A stretch of DNA of 17,064 bases from Saprospiraceae bacterium. GTDB lineage: Bacteria > Bacteroidota > Bacteroidia > Chitinophagales > Saprospiraceae. Location of the stretch: positions 1 through 17,064 of the forward strand of contig JAGQWW010000016.1 in the NCBI GenBank assembly GCA_020436955.1, in the 5' to 3' direction. Below the pieces are notes generated by a model. That model was given only the letters and a program-made list of their open reading frames with translations. It had not been told where the DNA came from and searched no databases. The position numbers and the translations under genes were made by a program. Positions 1 through 7,571 of the stretch are shown here, in pieces (the first letter of the stretch is position 1; every line of letters starts with the position of its first letter).

Positions 1-456
1 ACGGGTTACATGGTCGCGGTCCATGACTCTTTGGATGCGGATTTCGAGAGGGGCAGTCACAACAATGAGTTTATCCATTCTTTTATAGCCTCCGCTTTCT
101 ACCATGAGCGCTGCTTCATTGAGGGTGTAAGGGGCATCTTGGGCAAGGTGCCAGTCTTCACTGTCTTTGTGGACTGCAGGATGGACAATGGCATTAAGTT
201 GTTGAAGTTTTTCAGGATTGTTGAAAGCTATTTGGGCGATGTGTGGGCGATTGAGTTCACCATCTGATGAATAAGCTTCTTCGCCAAAGATTTTTTTTAC
301 TGTATCAACAATTTCCGGCTGCGTGATCATGAGCTGTTTGGCACGAAAGTCAGCGTAATAGACAGGAATTCCGAATTTTTCAAATATTTTGCAAACGGTA
401 GTTTTTCCGCTGCCGATTCCGCCTGTAATCCCTACTTTTAGCTTTTTCTTATGCAT
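1..456 (-). CDS. coaE: Dephospho-CoA kinase, C-terminus off the left edge
   Basis: This enzyme phosphorylates the 3'-hydroxyl of dephospho-CoA with ATP, the last step of coenzyme A synthesis, in the cytoplasm. The visible 152 codons start at ATG 456-454. They contain the N-terminal P-loop TGGIGSGKTT (residues 11-20), the substrate-binding stretch NAIVHPAVHKD near residue 93, the EAALMVESG segment near residue 118 (counterpart of the family's PLLFE-like motif), and RIQRVMDRDHVTR at the window edge, which is the lid-region RxxxRD motif. Family members are about 195-210 residues, so some 45-55 residues are missing to the left. A near-match to the Bacteroidota -7 box (TACCTTTC) lies upstream at 481-474. 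The gene is divergent from the nuclease gene at 540. Identification is secure from motifs; the symbol follows the family. Confidence 0.95.
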   Translation of the reverse strand, partial: MHKKKLKVGITGGIGSGKTTVCKIFEKFGIPVYYADFRAKQLMITQPEIVDTVKKIFGEEAYSSDGELNRPHIAQIAFNNPEKLQQLNAIVHPAVHKDSEDWHLAQDAPYTLNEAALMVESGGYKRMDKLIVVTAPLEIRIQRVMDRDHVTR

Positions 457-539
457 AGTAATTGAATCTATCCGAAAGGTAGAAAATTCGCCACTAGAAA
501 GCTGATTAATCGTGAAATTAAGGAAGCCGGCGAATCGTT
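457..539. promoter_or_regulatory. Divergent promoter region with a 7-bp inverted repeat
   Basis: These 83 bases must carry the start signals for coaE (minus) and probably the nuclease-gldFG cluster (plus). TACCTTTC at 481-474 on the minus strand matches TAnnTTTG in all but the last base and suits coaE. No clear plus-strand box is seen. ATTCGCC (486-492) is repeated inverted as GGCGAAT (529-535), ending five bases before the proposed TTG start at 540. It could be an operator or a leader hairpin. Function is inferred only. Confidence 0.4.
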
Positions 540-1451
540 TTGTTTGTAACATTAACCCGTCACAGTTTGGCTAAGTTTAGAAGAGCACATACCCGTCAAA
601 GTGCCAATTCAAGTAGGATTGTTGTCGTCGCTATTGTAGGGGCCATTATATTAATAGGTATTGGATTGGCCCTCAAGAAAATGGGAAAAGTTGCAGATGA
701 ACAGGTGACCTTTGAATCAACTCGCCACTATTTCCCTGAAGGGAAAAATGATTTGGATGTGGTACAGCATGAATATTATGCTTTGGGGTATGACGAAGAC
801 AAAGAAGGAGCAGCCTGGGTGGCTTATGAGTTGTTTGGAAAAAACGTCAGTGGTCCCTGGGTGAAAAGAACAGATGATTTCAGAAACGACCCAAAAGTGC
901 CCGGTGGGTCAGCATCCAATGCTGATTTTAAAGGTAATGGTTATGATCGAGGACATTTGGTGCCGGCGGGTGATATGGCATTTAACGAAACTGCTATGTC
1001 GGAGACCTTTTTTATGAGCAATATATCACCCCAGGAACGAGCATTCAATCACGGTGTTTGGCGGGAATTGGAAGAATTGGTACGAGACTGGGCCAAGTCC
1101 AATAGTCGCATGGTCGTGGTAAGTGGCCCAATTTGGGAGGACAATCAACCGGTGGTCGGCAAGGCTACGAAAATGGTAGTACCGGATGCTTATTTTAAAG
1201 TTTTGTTAGATATAGATTTGCCCGAACAAAAAGCAATTGGATTTGTCATTCCCAATAGCAGGCAAACCGAACGATTGGATGCCTTTGCCATGTCGGTAGA
1301 TGAGGTAGAAGCAAAAACCGGATTTGACTTCTTTTCAAAATATATAGAGCCAAGTCTTCAGGAGAAAATAGAATCTGAAATGGACCTTTCTCTATGGCCC
1401 TTAAATGAAAAAAAGTATAGAATTAGGGTGGAAAGGTGGAATAAAGAATAG
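540..1451 (+). CDS. Membrane-anchored DNA/RNA non-specific endonuclease (NUC1 type)
   Basis: The product is a predicted metal-dependent nuclease of the beta-beta-alpha-metal (Serratia nuclease) family, cleaving DNA and RNA without sequence preference. A basic N-terminus (about 24 residues) is followed by one transmembrane segment at about residues 25-45 and then the catalytic domain, so the enzyme is likely tethered with its domain outside the cytoplasm. The DRGH motif gives the general-base His139. N170 and E178, in the NHGVWRELE stretch, correspond to the magnesium ligand Asn119 and to Glu127 of the Serratia enzyme, and the spacing fits. The start is uncertain. An in-frame stop at 519-521 limits the frame, and no ATG precedes the membrane segment, so TTG at 540 is taken, with TTG near 567 as an alternative. 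It is first in a same-strand cluster, 30 bases before gldF. Substrate in vivo is unknown. Confidence 0.88.
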   Translation: MFVTLTRHSLAKFRRAHTRQSANSSRIVVVAIVGAIILIGIGLALKKMGKVADEQVTFESTRHYFPEGKNDLDVVQHEYYALGYDEDKEGAAWVAYELFGKNVSGPWVKRTDDFRNDPKVPGGSASNADFKGNGYDRGHLVPAGDMAFNETAMSETFFMSNISPQERAFNHGVWRELEELVRDWAKSNSRMVVVSGPIWEDNQPVVGKATKMVVPDAYFKVLLDIDLPEQKAIGFVIPNSRQTERLDAFAMSVDEVEAKTGFDFFSKYIEPSLQEKIESEMDLSLWPLNEKKYRIRVERWNKE

Positions 1452-1481
1452 ACCTTTGCCCTCCAATTTAAGTACTGACTT

Positions 1482-2213
1482 ATGCTGAGTATTTTTATAA
1501 AAGAATTGAACTCTTTTTTCAGCTCGCTGATAGCCTATATCGTGGTAGGGGTTTTCCTGGCCATACTCGGTTTGATTATGTGGGTTTTTCCCGACACCAG
1601 CTTGCTGAATTATAGTTATGCAACCCTGGATCAGCTATTTGACATGGCTCCGGTAATCTTTTTGTTCCTGATACCTGCTATCACTATGCGTTCATTTGCA
1701 GAAGAGCAGCAAACCGGAACAATAGAAATCCTCTCGACCAAACCGCTTTCAGATACTGAAATTGTAGGCGGTAAGTTTTTGGCCAATTTTGCCCTGGTGA
1801 TATTTTCGATTTTGCCTACCCTCATTTATTACTATTCCGTATACAAATTGGGAGCGCCTGAAGGCAATCTCGATTCAGGAGCGATAATGGGTTCTTATAT
1901 CGGGCTGATACTTCTGGGAGGCGGTTTTGCGGCTATAGGCATCTTTGCTTCTGCATTGACCAATAATCAAATTGTCGCTTTCATCATATCTGTATTTTTC
2001 TGTTTCCTTTTTTATTGGGGTTTTTACTTCTTTTCAAAGCTTCCAATCTTTGTTGGAAAAGTAGATGATATCGTTCAAATGCTCGGCATCGAGTATCATT
2101 ATTTATCCATAAGCAAAGGAGTAGTTGATTCCCGTGATGTGGTGTATTTTCTTTCATTTATCCTGGCTTTCCTTGGATTGACGGTAACGGTTTTGGAAAA
2201 AAGGAAATGGTAA
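1482..2213 (+). CDS. gldF: Gliding-motility-associated ABC transporter permease GldF
   Basis: GldF is the integral membrane subunit of the GldA-GldF-GldG ABC complex, first described as needed for gliding in Flavobacterium johnsoniae but also present in non-gliding Bacteroidota. The 243 residues form about six hydrophobic segments (roughly 10-35, 58-75, 100-122, 137-160, 165-187 and 220-238). The motif RSFAEEQQTGTIEILSTKPL after the second segment is the ABC-2 permease signature that docks with the ATPase. Length is normal for the family. The ATG at 1482 is followed directly by the first membrane segment. It lies 30 bases after the nuclease gene and 16 before gldG. No ATPase gene (gldA) is in the window, so it must be encoded elsewhere. 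Transport substrate is not known for the family. Confidence 0.93.
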   Translation: MLSIFIKELNSFFSSLIAYIVVGVFLAILGLIMWVFPDTSLLNYSYATLDQLFDMAPVIFLFLIPAITMRSFAEEQQTGTIEILSTKPLSDTEIVGGKFLANFALVIFSILPTLIYYYSVYKLGAPEGNLDSGAIMGSYIGLILLGGGFAAIGIFASALTNNQIVAFIISVFFCFLFYWGFYFFSKLPIFVGKVDDIVQMLGIEYHYLSISKGVVDSRDVVYFLSFILAFLGLTVTVLEKRKW

Positions 2214-2229
2214 ATTATTAGCAGCGTAC

Positions 2230-3918
2230 ATGAAAAAATCATTCATAAATATTGCCCTTTTCATCGGTATTCTAATTGGCCTCAATGTCATAGCCAATTT
2301 GAAATATGGCCATCTTGACCTGACCGAGGATAAGCGCTTTACCCTTTCTGACCCGACTAAGAAGTTATTAAACGACCTTGATGAAGTGGTCCTGGTGCGG
2401 GTATTATTGGAAGGTGAATTTCCGGCAGGATTCAAAAGATTACAAAAAGCCACGAAGGATATCCTGGAGGATTTCCGCTCCGAATCAGGGTACATTGAAT
2501 ATGAATTCAGCGATCCAAATGCCGGTACGGTAGAGGAAATCAACCAAAGAAGGGAGACCCTTAGCAAACAAGGGGTCAATCCGGTCAATCTGAAAGTAAA
2601 AGACAATGATGGGAGTTCTGAGAAACTAATCTATCCTTATGCCATCATCAGTTATAAAAATAAGGTCATTCCTATCAATTTATTAGAGCCAGAAGTGCCC
2701 GGCGTTTCTCCCGAGGTTATCCTGAATAACTCTATCAGCTTATTGGAATATAAATTTGCCAATACTATCTCAAAAGCAGGTGTTTCCGGCAATAAACCAA
2801 ATATCCTTTTTACAGAAGGTAATGGTGAGTTGCTGCCCCTTCAAACCAAGGACCTGGAAACAGAATTAGCCCCTTTTTATGAGACAGGCCGCATCAATCT
2901 TGATTCCATTATTAGTCTCGACCCTAAAGATGCTGCTATTGTAATCGTGGCAAAGCCCAGCCGTCCTTTTTCCGAAAAGGAAAAATTCATTCTGGACCAG
3001 TATGTGATGAAGGGAGGGAAGGTCCTATGGCTAATCGACAATATCAATGCAAATCTGGATAGTTTGAAAGGGAAAAAACACTACGTTGCTTTCCCGTTTG
3101 AACTTAATCTGGATGACCTTTTATTCAAATATGGATTTAGAATTCAACCCGATTTGGTGTTGGATTTACAAAGCACCAGAATACCACAAGTGGTTGGTCA
3201 ACAGGGGAATAATCCGCAAATTGAATTGTTCCAATATTTCTACCATCCTGTTTCCGTACCACGTTCTAATCATCCTATTGTAAAGGGATTGGAAGGGGTG
3301 AATTTGTTATTCCCAAGTTCGATAGACACGGTTAAGACAAAATATCCTTTGCACCGTTATGTGTTGTTGGAGTCGTCTCAGTTTTCTCGCACACAATTGT
3401 CTCCTGTACGGTTGGACTTTGAAATTTTGCGATATGAGCCAAAGCCAGAACAGTTCAGCAAATCCTATCTTCCAATGGCCGTGTTGGCTGAAGGGAGATT
3501 TGCTTCGCTTTATGAAAACCGCGTAAGCCCTGCAATGATGTCAGGACTCAAGCAATTGAACCAGGAATTTAAAAACGAAAGTGAGGACACCAAGATGATT
3601 GTTGTTTCTGATGGTGATGTGATTCGAAATTTGATAGATCCGGTTCGCCAGGCTTATCAACCCCTGGGTTTTAATCCTTATGAGCGTTATAAATTTGCCA
3701 ATAAGGAGTTTTTGATGAATTGTATTGAATACCTGATAGACGATAACGGCATCATTACCGCTCGTGGTAAAGAAGTCAAATTAAGAATGTTGAACACTGT
3801 AAAAGCAGAACAGGAAGAAACCAAATGGCAAATCATCAACGTAGGTTTGCCGGTGGTCTTACTGATATTATTTGGTGTCGCTTATCATTGGTGGAGAAGA
3901 AGAAGATATTCACGATAA
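2230..3918 (+). CDS. gldG: Gliding-motility-associated ABC transporter auxiliary protein GldG
   Basis: GldG partners GldF in the GldAFG ABC complex. The 562-residue protein has an N-terminal membrane anchor (about residues 5-23), followed by the family hallmark DLTEDKRFTLSDPTKKLL. A long extracytoplasmic region of the ABC-transporter auxiliary type follows (PILFTEGNGE-like segment around residue 190, VIVAKPSRPFSEKEKFILDQ around 240). A C-terminal membrane helix (about 537-555) ends in the positively charged tail WWRRRRYSR. This two-anchor topology and length are normal. The ATG at 2230 is 16 bases after gldF. The stop at 3918 is 22 bases before the DUF4340 gene, so co-transcription is likely. 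The role in gliding cannot be deduced from sequence alone, since many non-gliders keep gldFG. Confidence 0.93.
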   Translation: MKKSFINIALFIGILIGLNVIANLKYGHLDLTEDKRFTLSDPTKKLLNDLDEVVLVRVLLEGEFPAGFKRLQKATKDILEDFRSESGYIEYEFSDPNAGTVEEINQRRETLSKQGVNPVNLKVKDNDGSSEKLIYPYAIISYKNKVIPINLLEPEVPGVSPEVILNNSISLLEYKFANTISKAGVSGNKPNILFTEGNGELLPLQTKDLETELAPFYETGRINLDSIISLDPKDAAIVIVAKPSRPFSEKEKFILDQYVMKGGKVLWLIDNINANLDSLKGKKHYVAFPFELNLDDLLFKYGFRIQPDLVLDLQSTRIPQVVGQQGNNPQIELFQYFYHPVSVPRSNHPIVKGLEGVNLLFPSSIDTVKTKYPLHRYVLLESSQFSRTQLSPVRLDFEILRYEPKPEQFSKSYLPMAVLAEGRFASLYENRVSPAMMSGLKQLNQEFKNESEDTKMIVVSDGDVIRNLIDPVRQAYQPLGFNPYERYKFANKEFLMNCIEYLIDDNGIITARGKEVKLRMLNTVKAEQEETKWQIINVGLPVVLLILFGVAYHWWRRRRYSR

Positions 3919-3940
3919 ATTTTCAACTGAAAACAATAGC

Positions 3941-4942
3941 ATGGCTAAGAGAAAGAATACCACTTTATACTTGTTGATTGGATTTTTGGTGATTGCAGTA
4001 GCAGCCTACTTTTGGCTAGACCAGGAAGATGGAAAGACAAAGACAGAGATGTTGAAGGAAGAAATGACTTTCAAAGTAGATGGTCAGAAGGTTCACAAGA
4101 TATTTTTAGCAAAAAGAAGCGGTGTAACTACCACGTTAACCCGTGAAGGAGACCATTGGATGGTGGATGGAAAATATCGTGCAAATCAAAATGCTGTTAA
4201 CAATCTCCTTGAAACCATCGACCAAGTAGAAGTACAATTTGTACCTACCAAGGAAATGGCTCCTAATGCAATTAAAGAACTGGCTACAATAGGTATTAAA
4301 GTGGAAGTATATGATGAAAATGACCAGATGATGAAAGCCTATTATGTGGGTGGTATGACGAACAATGAATTGGGTACTTTTTTCATCATGGAAAATTCAG
4401 ATAAGCCTTTTGTTTGCCACTTACCTACCATGCAAGGCGGACTTAGAGCGAGGTTCGATTTGGAAGGGGAACAGTGGAGAGATAAGGGCCTGTATAGCGA
4501 AAAACCAGATGAAATTGCAAAGGTGACAATAGAATATCCGCAGCAAAAAAGTGAGTCTTTTGTATTGGAGAAAAATGGTGCAGGATACAAAGTGAAACCA
4601 TTTGATCCACTCAACAAAAAGCCTGAAATCGATGCAGATGCGACCAAGGTAAATTCCTTTTTGATCGGTTTTGATAAGATCGTTGCTGAAGCATTTGAAA
4701 ACAAAAATCCCAACAGAGATTCTATACTATCCCTGGTACCTTTTGCTACCATTGCGATAGAAAGGGAAAACGGTTCTAAAAAAACAGTGAGCTATTTCCC
4801 TATCGATAAAGACAAAATCAGAGCGGGAACCAATGAAAGATTGCCGGTCGAAAGGTATTATGCCTATGAGCATGATGGTGATCTGTTTTTGGTGCAGCAG
4901 CGAAATGTAGGGAAACTCTTTTGGGGCTATTCCAACTTCTAA
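3941..4942 (+). CDS. DUF4340 domain membrane-anchored protein downstream of gldG
   Basis: The 333-residue product resembles DUF4340 proteins, which commonly sit beside GldG-type ABC auxiliary genes; their biochemical role is unknown. A single N-terminal membrane segment (about residues 8-26, TLYLLIGFLVIAVAAYFWL) anchors a soluble remainder built of repeated beta-rich units. Examples are KVHKIFLAKRSGVTTTLTRE near residue 50 and a second copy-like stretch, AKVTIEYPQQKSESFVLEKN, near residue 190. The frame is open from 3872, inside gldG. ATG 3941 is chosen because the anchor follows at the usual distance and it clears the gldG stop by 22 bases. It most likely forms the third extracytoplasmic part of the GldF/GldG assembly; this is inference from adjacency. 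Confidence 0.85.
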   Translation: MAKRKNTTLYLLIGFLVIAVAAYFWLDQEDGKTKTEMLKEEMTFKVDGQKVHKIFLAKRSGVTTTLTREGDHWMVDGKYRANQNAVNNLLETIDQVEVQFVPTKEMAPNAIKELATIGIKVEVYDENDQMMKAYYVGGMTNNELGTFFIMENSDKPFVCHLPTMQGGLRARFDLEGEQWRDKGLYSEKPDEIAKVTIEYPQQKSESFVLEKNGAGYKVKPFDPLNKKPEIDADATKVNSFLIGFDKIVAEAFENKNPNRDSILSLVPFATIAIERENGSKKTVSYFPIDKDKIRAGTNERLPVERYYAYEHDGDLFLVQQRNVGKLFWGYSNF

Positions 4943-4951
4943 GCAAAAGCT

Positions 4952-6127
4952 ATGACCCTCGTAAAATGGGCCCTTCTGGCCACTTTAATTTTTTCTTCCT
5001 CTCCCAAAGACATTTGGGGGTTTTACGGACATCGAAAGATCAATCACCTGGCTGTTTTTACACTGCCACAGGAGATGATTGGTTTTTACAAAGACAATAT
5101 TGAGTTTATCACCGAAGAGGCAGTCGGACCCGACAAACGCCGGTATGCTTCACGTTTTGAAGGAATCCGCCATTACATGGACCTGGATAAATGGGGTGAA
5201 GCTCCATTTCCTGATTTACCCAGAAATTGGTTGGATGCCTTGTGCCATTATACTTCATTTCACCTGATTAATGCAAAAGGTGATTCAGTTTTGTTGGATC
5301 CCCTGAGTCAATTTGATAAACCTGAAAAGGTAAAAGGTTACCGGGGATTTTTTGCCAGAAATCTTTTGCCGCAATATTACGAGGACGAATGGACCATTGC
5401 GCCTGATTCACTTCAACTTTACTTTCAGCTTCCAAAAGGACAGTTTACCCTTGCGAGGGCAGAAGACCGCCTTTCTCCGCATGGTGTCTTGCCATATAAT
5501 CTGGTAAGGATGCAAAAGCGATTGAGCGATTATTTTAAAGAAGGCGATGTCTATAAAATCCTTCGCACATCGGCAGATTTTGGGCATTACATTGCTGATG
5601 CACACGTACCCTTACATACCACCGAAAATTATAATGGTCAATTGACCGACCAGGTTGGAATCCACGCTTTTTGGGAAACTCGCCTGGTAGAGTTGTTTTC
5701 AGAGAAAGAATATGATTTTTTTGTGGGTGGAGCCGAATACATCCGTGATCCAGAGGCTTATTATTGGAATATTGTCCTAGAAAGCCATTCTTATGTTGAC
5801 GATGTTTTAAAAGGGGAGAAGAATCTCAGTCAAACCTTTCCTGCCGATAAACAATATTGTATGGTGGAGCGTGGTGCTACCATCATGCCCCTGGAATGTG
5901 AGGAATATGCCCGTGCTTTTCATGATTTGATGGATGGCATGGTCGAAGCCAGGATGAGAAGCGCCATTAAAGCCATAGGAGATGCCTGGTATACTGCCTG
6001 GGTAGATGCAGGAAAACCAGTTATGTCCGGCATGATGACCAGAGACGTGGTCAAGAATGCTGAAGAGGAAGAAACAGAAAAAGCCTATCAAGAAGGGAAA
6101 ATAATAGGAAGGGAACACCAAAATTGA
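4952..6127 (+). CDS. Zinc-dependent S1/P1 nuclease / phospholipase C-like secreted protein
   Basis: This 391-residue protein belongs to the trinuclear-zinc superfamily of S1/P1 nuclease and bacterial phospholipase C. After a hydrophobic leader, WGFYGH (W22-H27) matches the mature N-terminus of P1 nuclease (W1, H6). D61 and H74 fit D45 and H60. H212, D216 and H222 in HYIADAHVPLH fit H116, D120 and H126. H238 and E242 in HAFWE fit H149 and D153, with Glu as in phospholipase C. All nine ligands are thus accounted for. The stretch between H74 and H212 is about 80 residues longer than in P1. The leader has no clear Ala-X-Ala cleavage site before W22. The gene starts nine bases after the DUF4340 stop and is last in the cluster. 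Whether it cuts nucleic acid or phospholipid cannot be decided from sequence. Confidence 0.85.
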   Translation: MTLVKWALLATLIFSSSPKDIWGFYGHRKINHLAVFTLPQEMIGFYKDNIEFITEEAVGPDKRRYASRFEGIRHYMDLDKWGEAPFPDLPRNWLDALCHYTSFHLINAKGDSVLLDPLSQFDKPEKVKGYRGFFARNLLPQYYEDEWTIAPDSLQLYFQLPKGQFTLARAEDRLSPHGVLPYNLVRMQKRLSDYFKEGDVYKILRTSADFGHYIADAHVPLHTTENYNGQLTDQVGIHAFWETRLVELFSEKEYDFFVGGAEYIRDPEAYYWNIVLESHSYVDDVLKGEKNLSQTFPADKQYCMVERGATIMPLECEEYARAFHDLMDGMVEARMRSAIKAIGDAWYTAWVDAGKPVMSGMMTRDVVKNAEEEETEKAYQEGKIIGREHQN

Positions 6128-6135
6128 TGTTCCCT
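6110..6135. terminator. Hairpin between convergent genes
   Basis: AGGGAACA (6110-6117) pairs with TGTTCCCT (6128-6135) around a 10-base loop that contains the TGA stop of the zinc-enzyme gene. The hairpin lies between two convergent genes, 9 bases from the next gene's stop, and could terminate both. There is no long T-tract on either side, so the terminator role is likely but unproven. Confidence 0.5.
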
Positions 6136-6144
6136 CGCAATTCT

Positions 6145-6681
6145 TTAGCTTTTTTCACCTGTGAATTGATGCTCTTTGTATTTGAAAAGCACATTAAAGG
6201 TGGTCAGCGACCCATAAATACGGGTGATATATTGCTGTAAATTTATTTTGTCTTCTTCATCCAATACCTTGTGTGCATTGACACGCTGCTCCATTACTCT
6301 CAATCGATCTCTTACCATTACTATTTTATGAAAGAAACTTTCGATTGGAATTTCTTTTGGTTTTAAGGAAGGGTCCTTTGGTTGCAACACCATGGTGCCG
6401 CCATCCCAACGGTCACCCATAGGGATTACCTCAGAAATATCTGACCAATGTTTCAAAATCTTCATCAGCGATTTTTCCATCTCGGACCAGGTAACTTCAT
6501 TGCTGGCTTGAATCGCTTCTATGATTTCCCATTTGTCATATTCTCTTCCCACAGGCTTAAGGCCATGTTGGATAAAACAAACTTCGTAAGCTGCTACATT
6601 GATTTTAGTAATCACTCCCTCGCCAAAGGCTGGATGTTTTACGCGGGAGCCGATACCCAGGAGTTGTTTGGTGTCACTCAT
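6145..6681 (-). CDS. Conserved hypothetical protein with N-terminal SH3-like (KOW-like) segment
   Basis: I do not recognise a named family. With ATG 6681-6679 the product is 178 residues, with no signal peptide or membrane segment, so cytoplasmic. Residues 10-26 (IGSRVKHPAFGEGVITKI) form a small beta-barrel signature like the one at the C-terminus of PcrA/UvrD helicases, where it mediates protein or nucleic acid contact. The rest looks helical, with a central WDGGTMVLQPKDPSLKPKEI segment and a C-terminal RIYGSLTTFNVLFKYKEHQF. An upstream GTG at 6717 would add 12 residues (SLVVKKKKNLT and the start). ATG is preferred because the conserved-looking part begins there. The ATG lies in the 3' arm of a strong hairpin (6670-6718). 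It is downstream of talC on the same strand, 77 bases away, and could be read through from it. Confidence 0.75.
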   Translation of the reverse strand: MSDTKQLLGIGSRVKHPAFGEGVITKINVAAYEVCFIQHGLKPVGREYDKWEIIEAIQASNEVTWSEMEKSLMKILKHWSDISEVIPMGDRWDGGTMVLQPKDPSLKPKEIPIESFFHKIVMVRDRLRVMEQRVNAHKVLDEEDKINLQQYITRIYGSLTTFNVLFKYKEHQFTGEKS

Positions 6682-6718
6682 CGTCAAGTTTTTCTTTTTC
6701 TTTACGACGAGTGACACC
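6670..6718 (-). promoter_or_regulatory. Strong hairpin enclosing the start codon of the downstream gene
   Basis: On the minus strand GGTGTCACTCGTCGT (6718-6704) can pair with ACGATGAGTGACACC (6684-6670) over 15 positions with a single G-U or A-C mismatch, around a 19-base A-rich loop. The ATG start of the following gene (6681-6679) is inside the 3' arm, so folding would hide it from ribosomes. An alternative GTG start sits at the 5' arm (6717). This could be a translational switch, an RNA-processing site or a protein operator. The pairing is seen directly; the function is inferred. Confidence 0.6.
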
Positions 6719-6757
6719 TATGGGTTGCGAAAGGGATAAATCAGATAAGAAAAAATC

Positions 6758-7426
6758 TTATGCGTTTACCAATTCCGATGCTTTCTTGTGGTCTGCCAAA
6801 AACTGTTGTAGACCGATATCAGTTAATGGATGCTTCAACATGCCCAAAATTGAGTTTAGAGGACAAGTAACTACGTCAGCACCAGCTTTAGCGGCATCAA
6901 CAATATGACGAGAGTTACGAATAGAAGCAGCCAAAATTTCTGTTTCATATCCCTGGATAGCATAAATCTCAGCGATTTCAGCAATCAGGCTCATACCATC
7001 CCAATTCGTATCATCAATACGGCCTATGAATGGAGAAACATAGGTTGCACCTGCTTTTGCTGCTAAAATTGCCTGTGCAGCAGAAAATACAAGGGTACAA
7101 TTAGTTGGAATGCCTTTGTCATAAAAATAACGCAATGCTTTGATGCCGTCTTTGATCATCGGAACCTTCACAACGATATTTTCAGCAATCTCAGCCAATG
7201 CTTCGCCTTCACGAATCATACCTTCAAAATCAGTGGAAATAACCTCTGCACTTACATCTCCGTCTACGATATCGCAGATAGCTTTATAATGCTTCATTAC
7301 ATTTTGATCGCCGGAAATACCTTCCTTAGCCATCAATGAAGGATTGGTAGTCACACCATCCAAAATACCGAGTGCTTGCGCCTCTTTAATTTGATCCAGA
7401 TTAGCCGTATCAATAAAGAATTTCAT
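6758..7426 (-). CDS. talC: Short-form transaldolase (TalC/fructose-6-phosphate aldolase family)
   Basis: A cytoplasmic Schiff-base aldolase of the non-oxidative pentose phosphate pathway, moving a dihydroxyacetone unit between sugar phosphates. At 222 residues it is the normal length of the short (MipB/TalC/FSA) subfamily. Seen are MKFFIDTANLDQI at the N-terminus, GVTTNPS (residues 24-30), the catalytic lysine K87 in NIVVKVPM, NCTLVFSAAQA (109-119) and SPFIGRIDD (131-139). Position 133 is Phe. E. coli fructose-6-phosphate aldolase has Tyr at this place, while transaldolases have Phe, so true transaldolase activity is the better guess. The ATG at 7426 follows a good -7 box at 7465-7458, giving a leader of about 25 bases. 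A weak AT hairpin (6745-6761) covers the stop. Confidence 0.93.
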   Translation of the reverse strand: MKFFIDTANLDQIKEAQALGILDGVTTNPSLMAKEGISGDQNVMKHYKAICDIVDGDVSAEVISTDFEGMIREGEALAEIAENIVVKVPMIKDGIKALRYFYDKGIPTNCTLVFSAAQAILAAKAGATYVSPFIGRIDDTNWDGMSLIAEIAEIYAIQGYETEILAASIRNSRHIVDAAKAGADVVTCPLNSILGMLKHPLTDIGLQQFLADHKKASELVNA

Positions 7427-7457
7427 GTTGTGGTTGTTGTTTTTGTTATAAGTTCCG

Positions 7458-7465
7458 CAAAGGTA
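7458..7465 (-). promoter_or_regulatory. -7 promoter box for talC
   Basis: TACCTTTG on the minus strand matches the Bacteroidota -7 consensus TAnnTTTG exactly, 31 bases before the talC ATG. No TTG at the usual -33 distance is evident. That region runs into the heptamer array starting at 7475, so the array may replace or modulate the -33 element. Confidence 0.65.
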
Positions 7466-7474
7466 GTAAGGAAG

Positions 7475-7571
7475 TATGAATTATGAAGTATGATTTATGA
7501 GGTATGAGGTGTGAAATGGGATACTAGATGCTGGATGCTAGTAACTAGTGACCAGCATCTAGCATCCAATT
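7475..7571. repeat. Heptamer array between fabH and talC
   Basis: From 7475 the plus strand reads in exact 7-base steps: TATGAAT, TATGAAG, TATGATT, TATGAGG, TATGAGG, TGTGAAA, TGGGATA, CTAGATG, CTGGATG, CTAGTAA, CTAGTGA, CCAGCAT, CTAGCAT, CCAATTC. The first half is the word TATGANN. The second is a CTRGATG word that turns into its own reverse complement (CCAGCAT, CTAGCAT), so it can fold. The array touches the fabH stop (7572-7574) on one side and ends ten bases short of the talC -7 box on the other. Confidence 0.85.

Noticed and set aside
3872..3940. Earlier start for the DUF4340 protein inside gldG
   Set aside because: It would add 23 charged residues before the membrane anchor and overlap gldG; ATG 3941 fits the topology.
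6711..6908. Plus-strand frame opposite the talC 3' end
   Set aside because: It is antisense to talC, and the minus-strand talC reading is full length with all active-site motifs.
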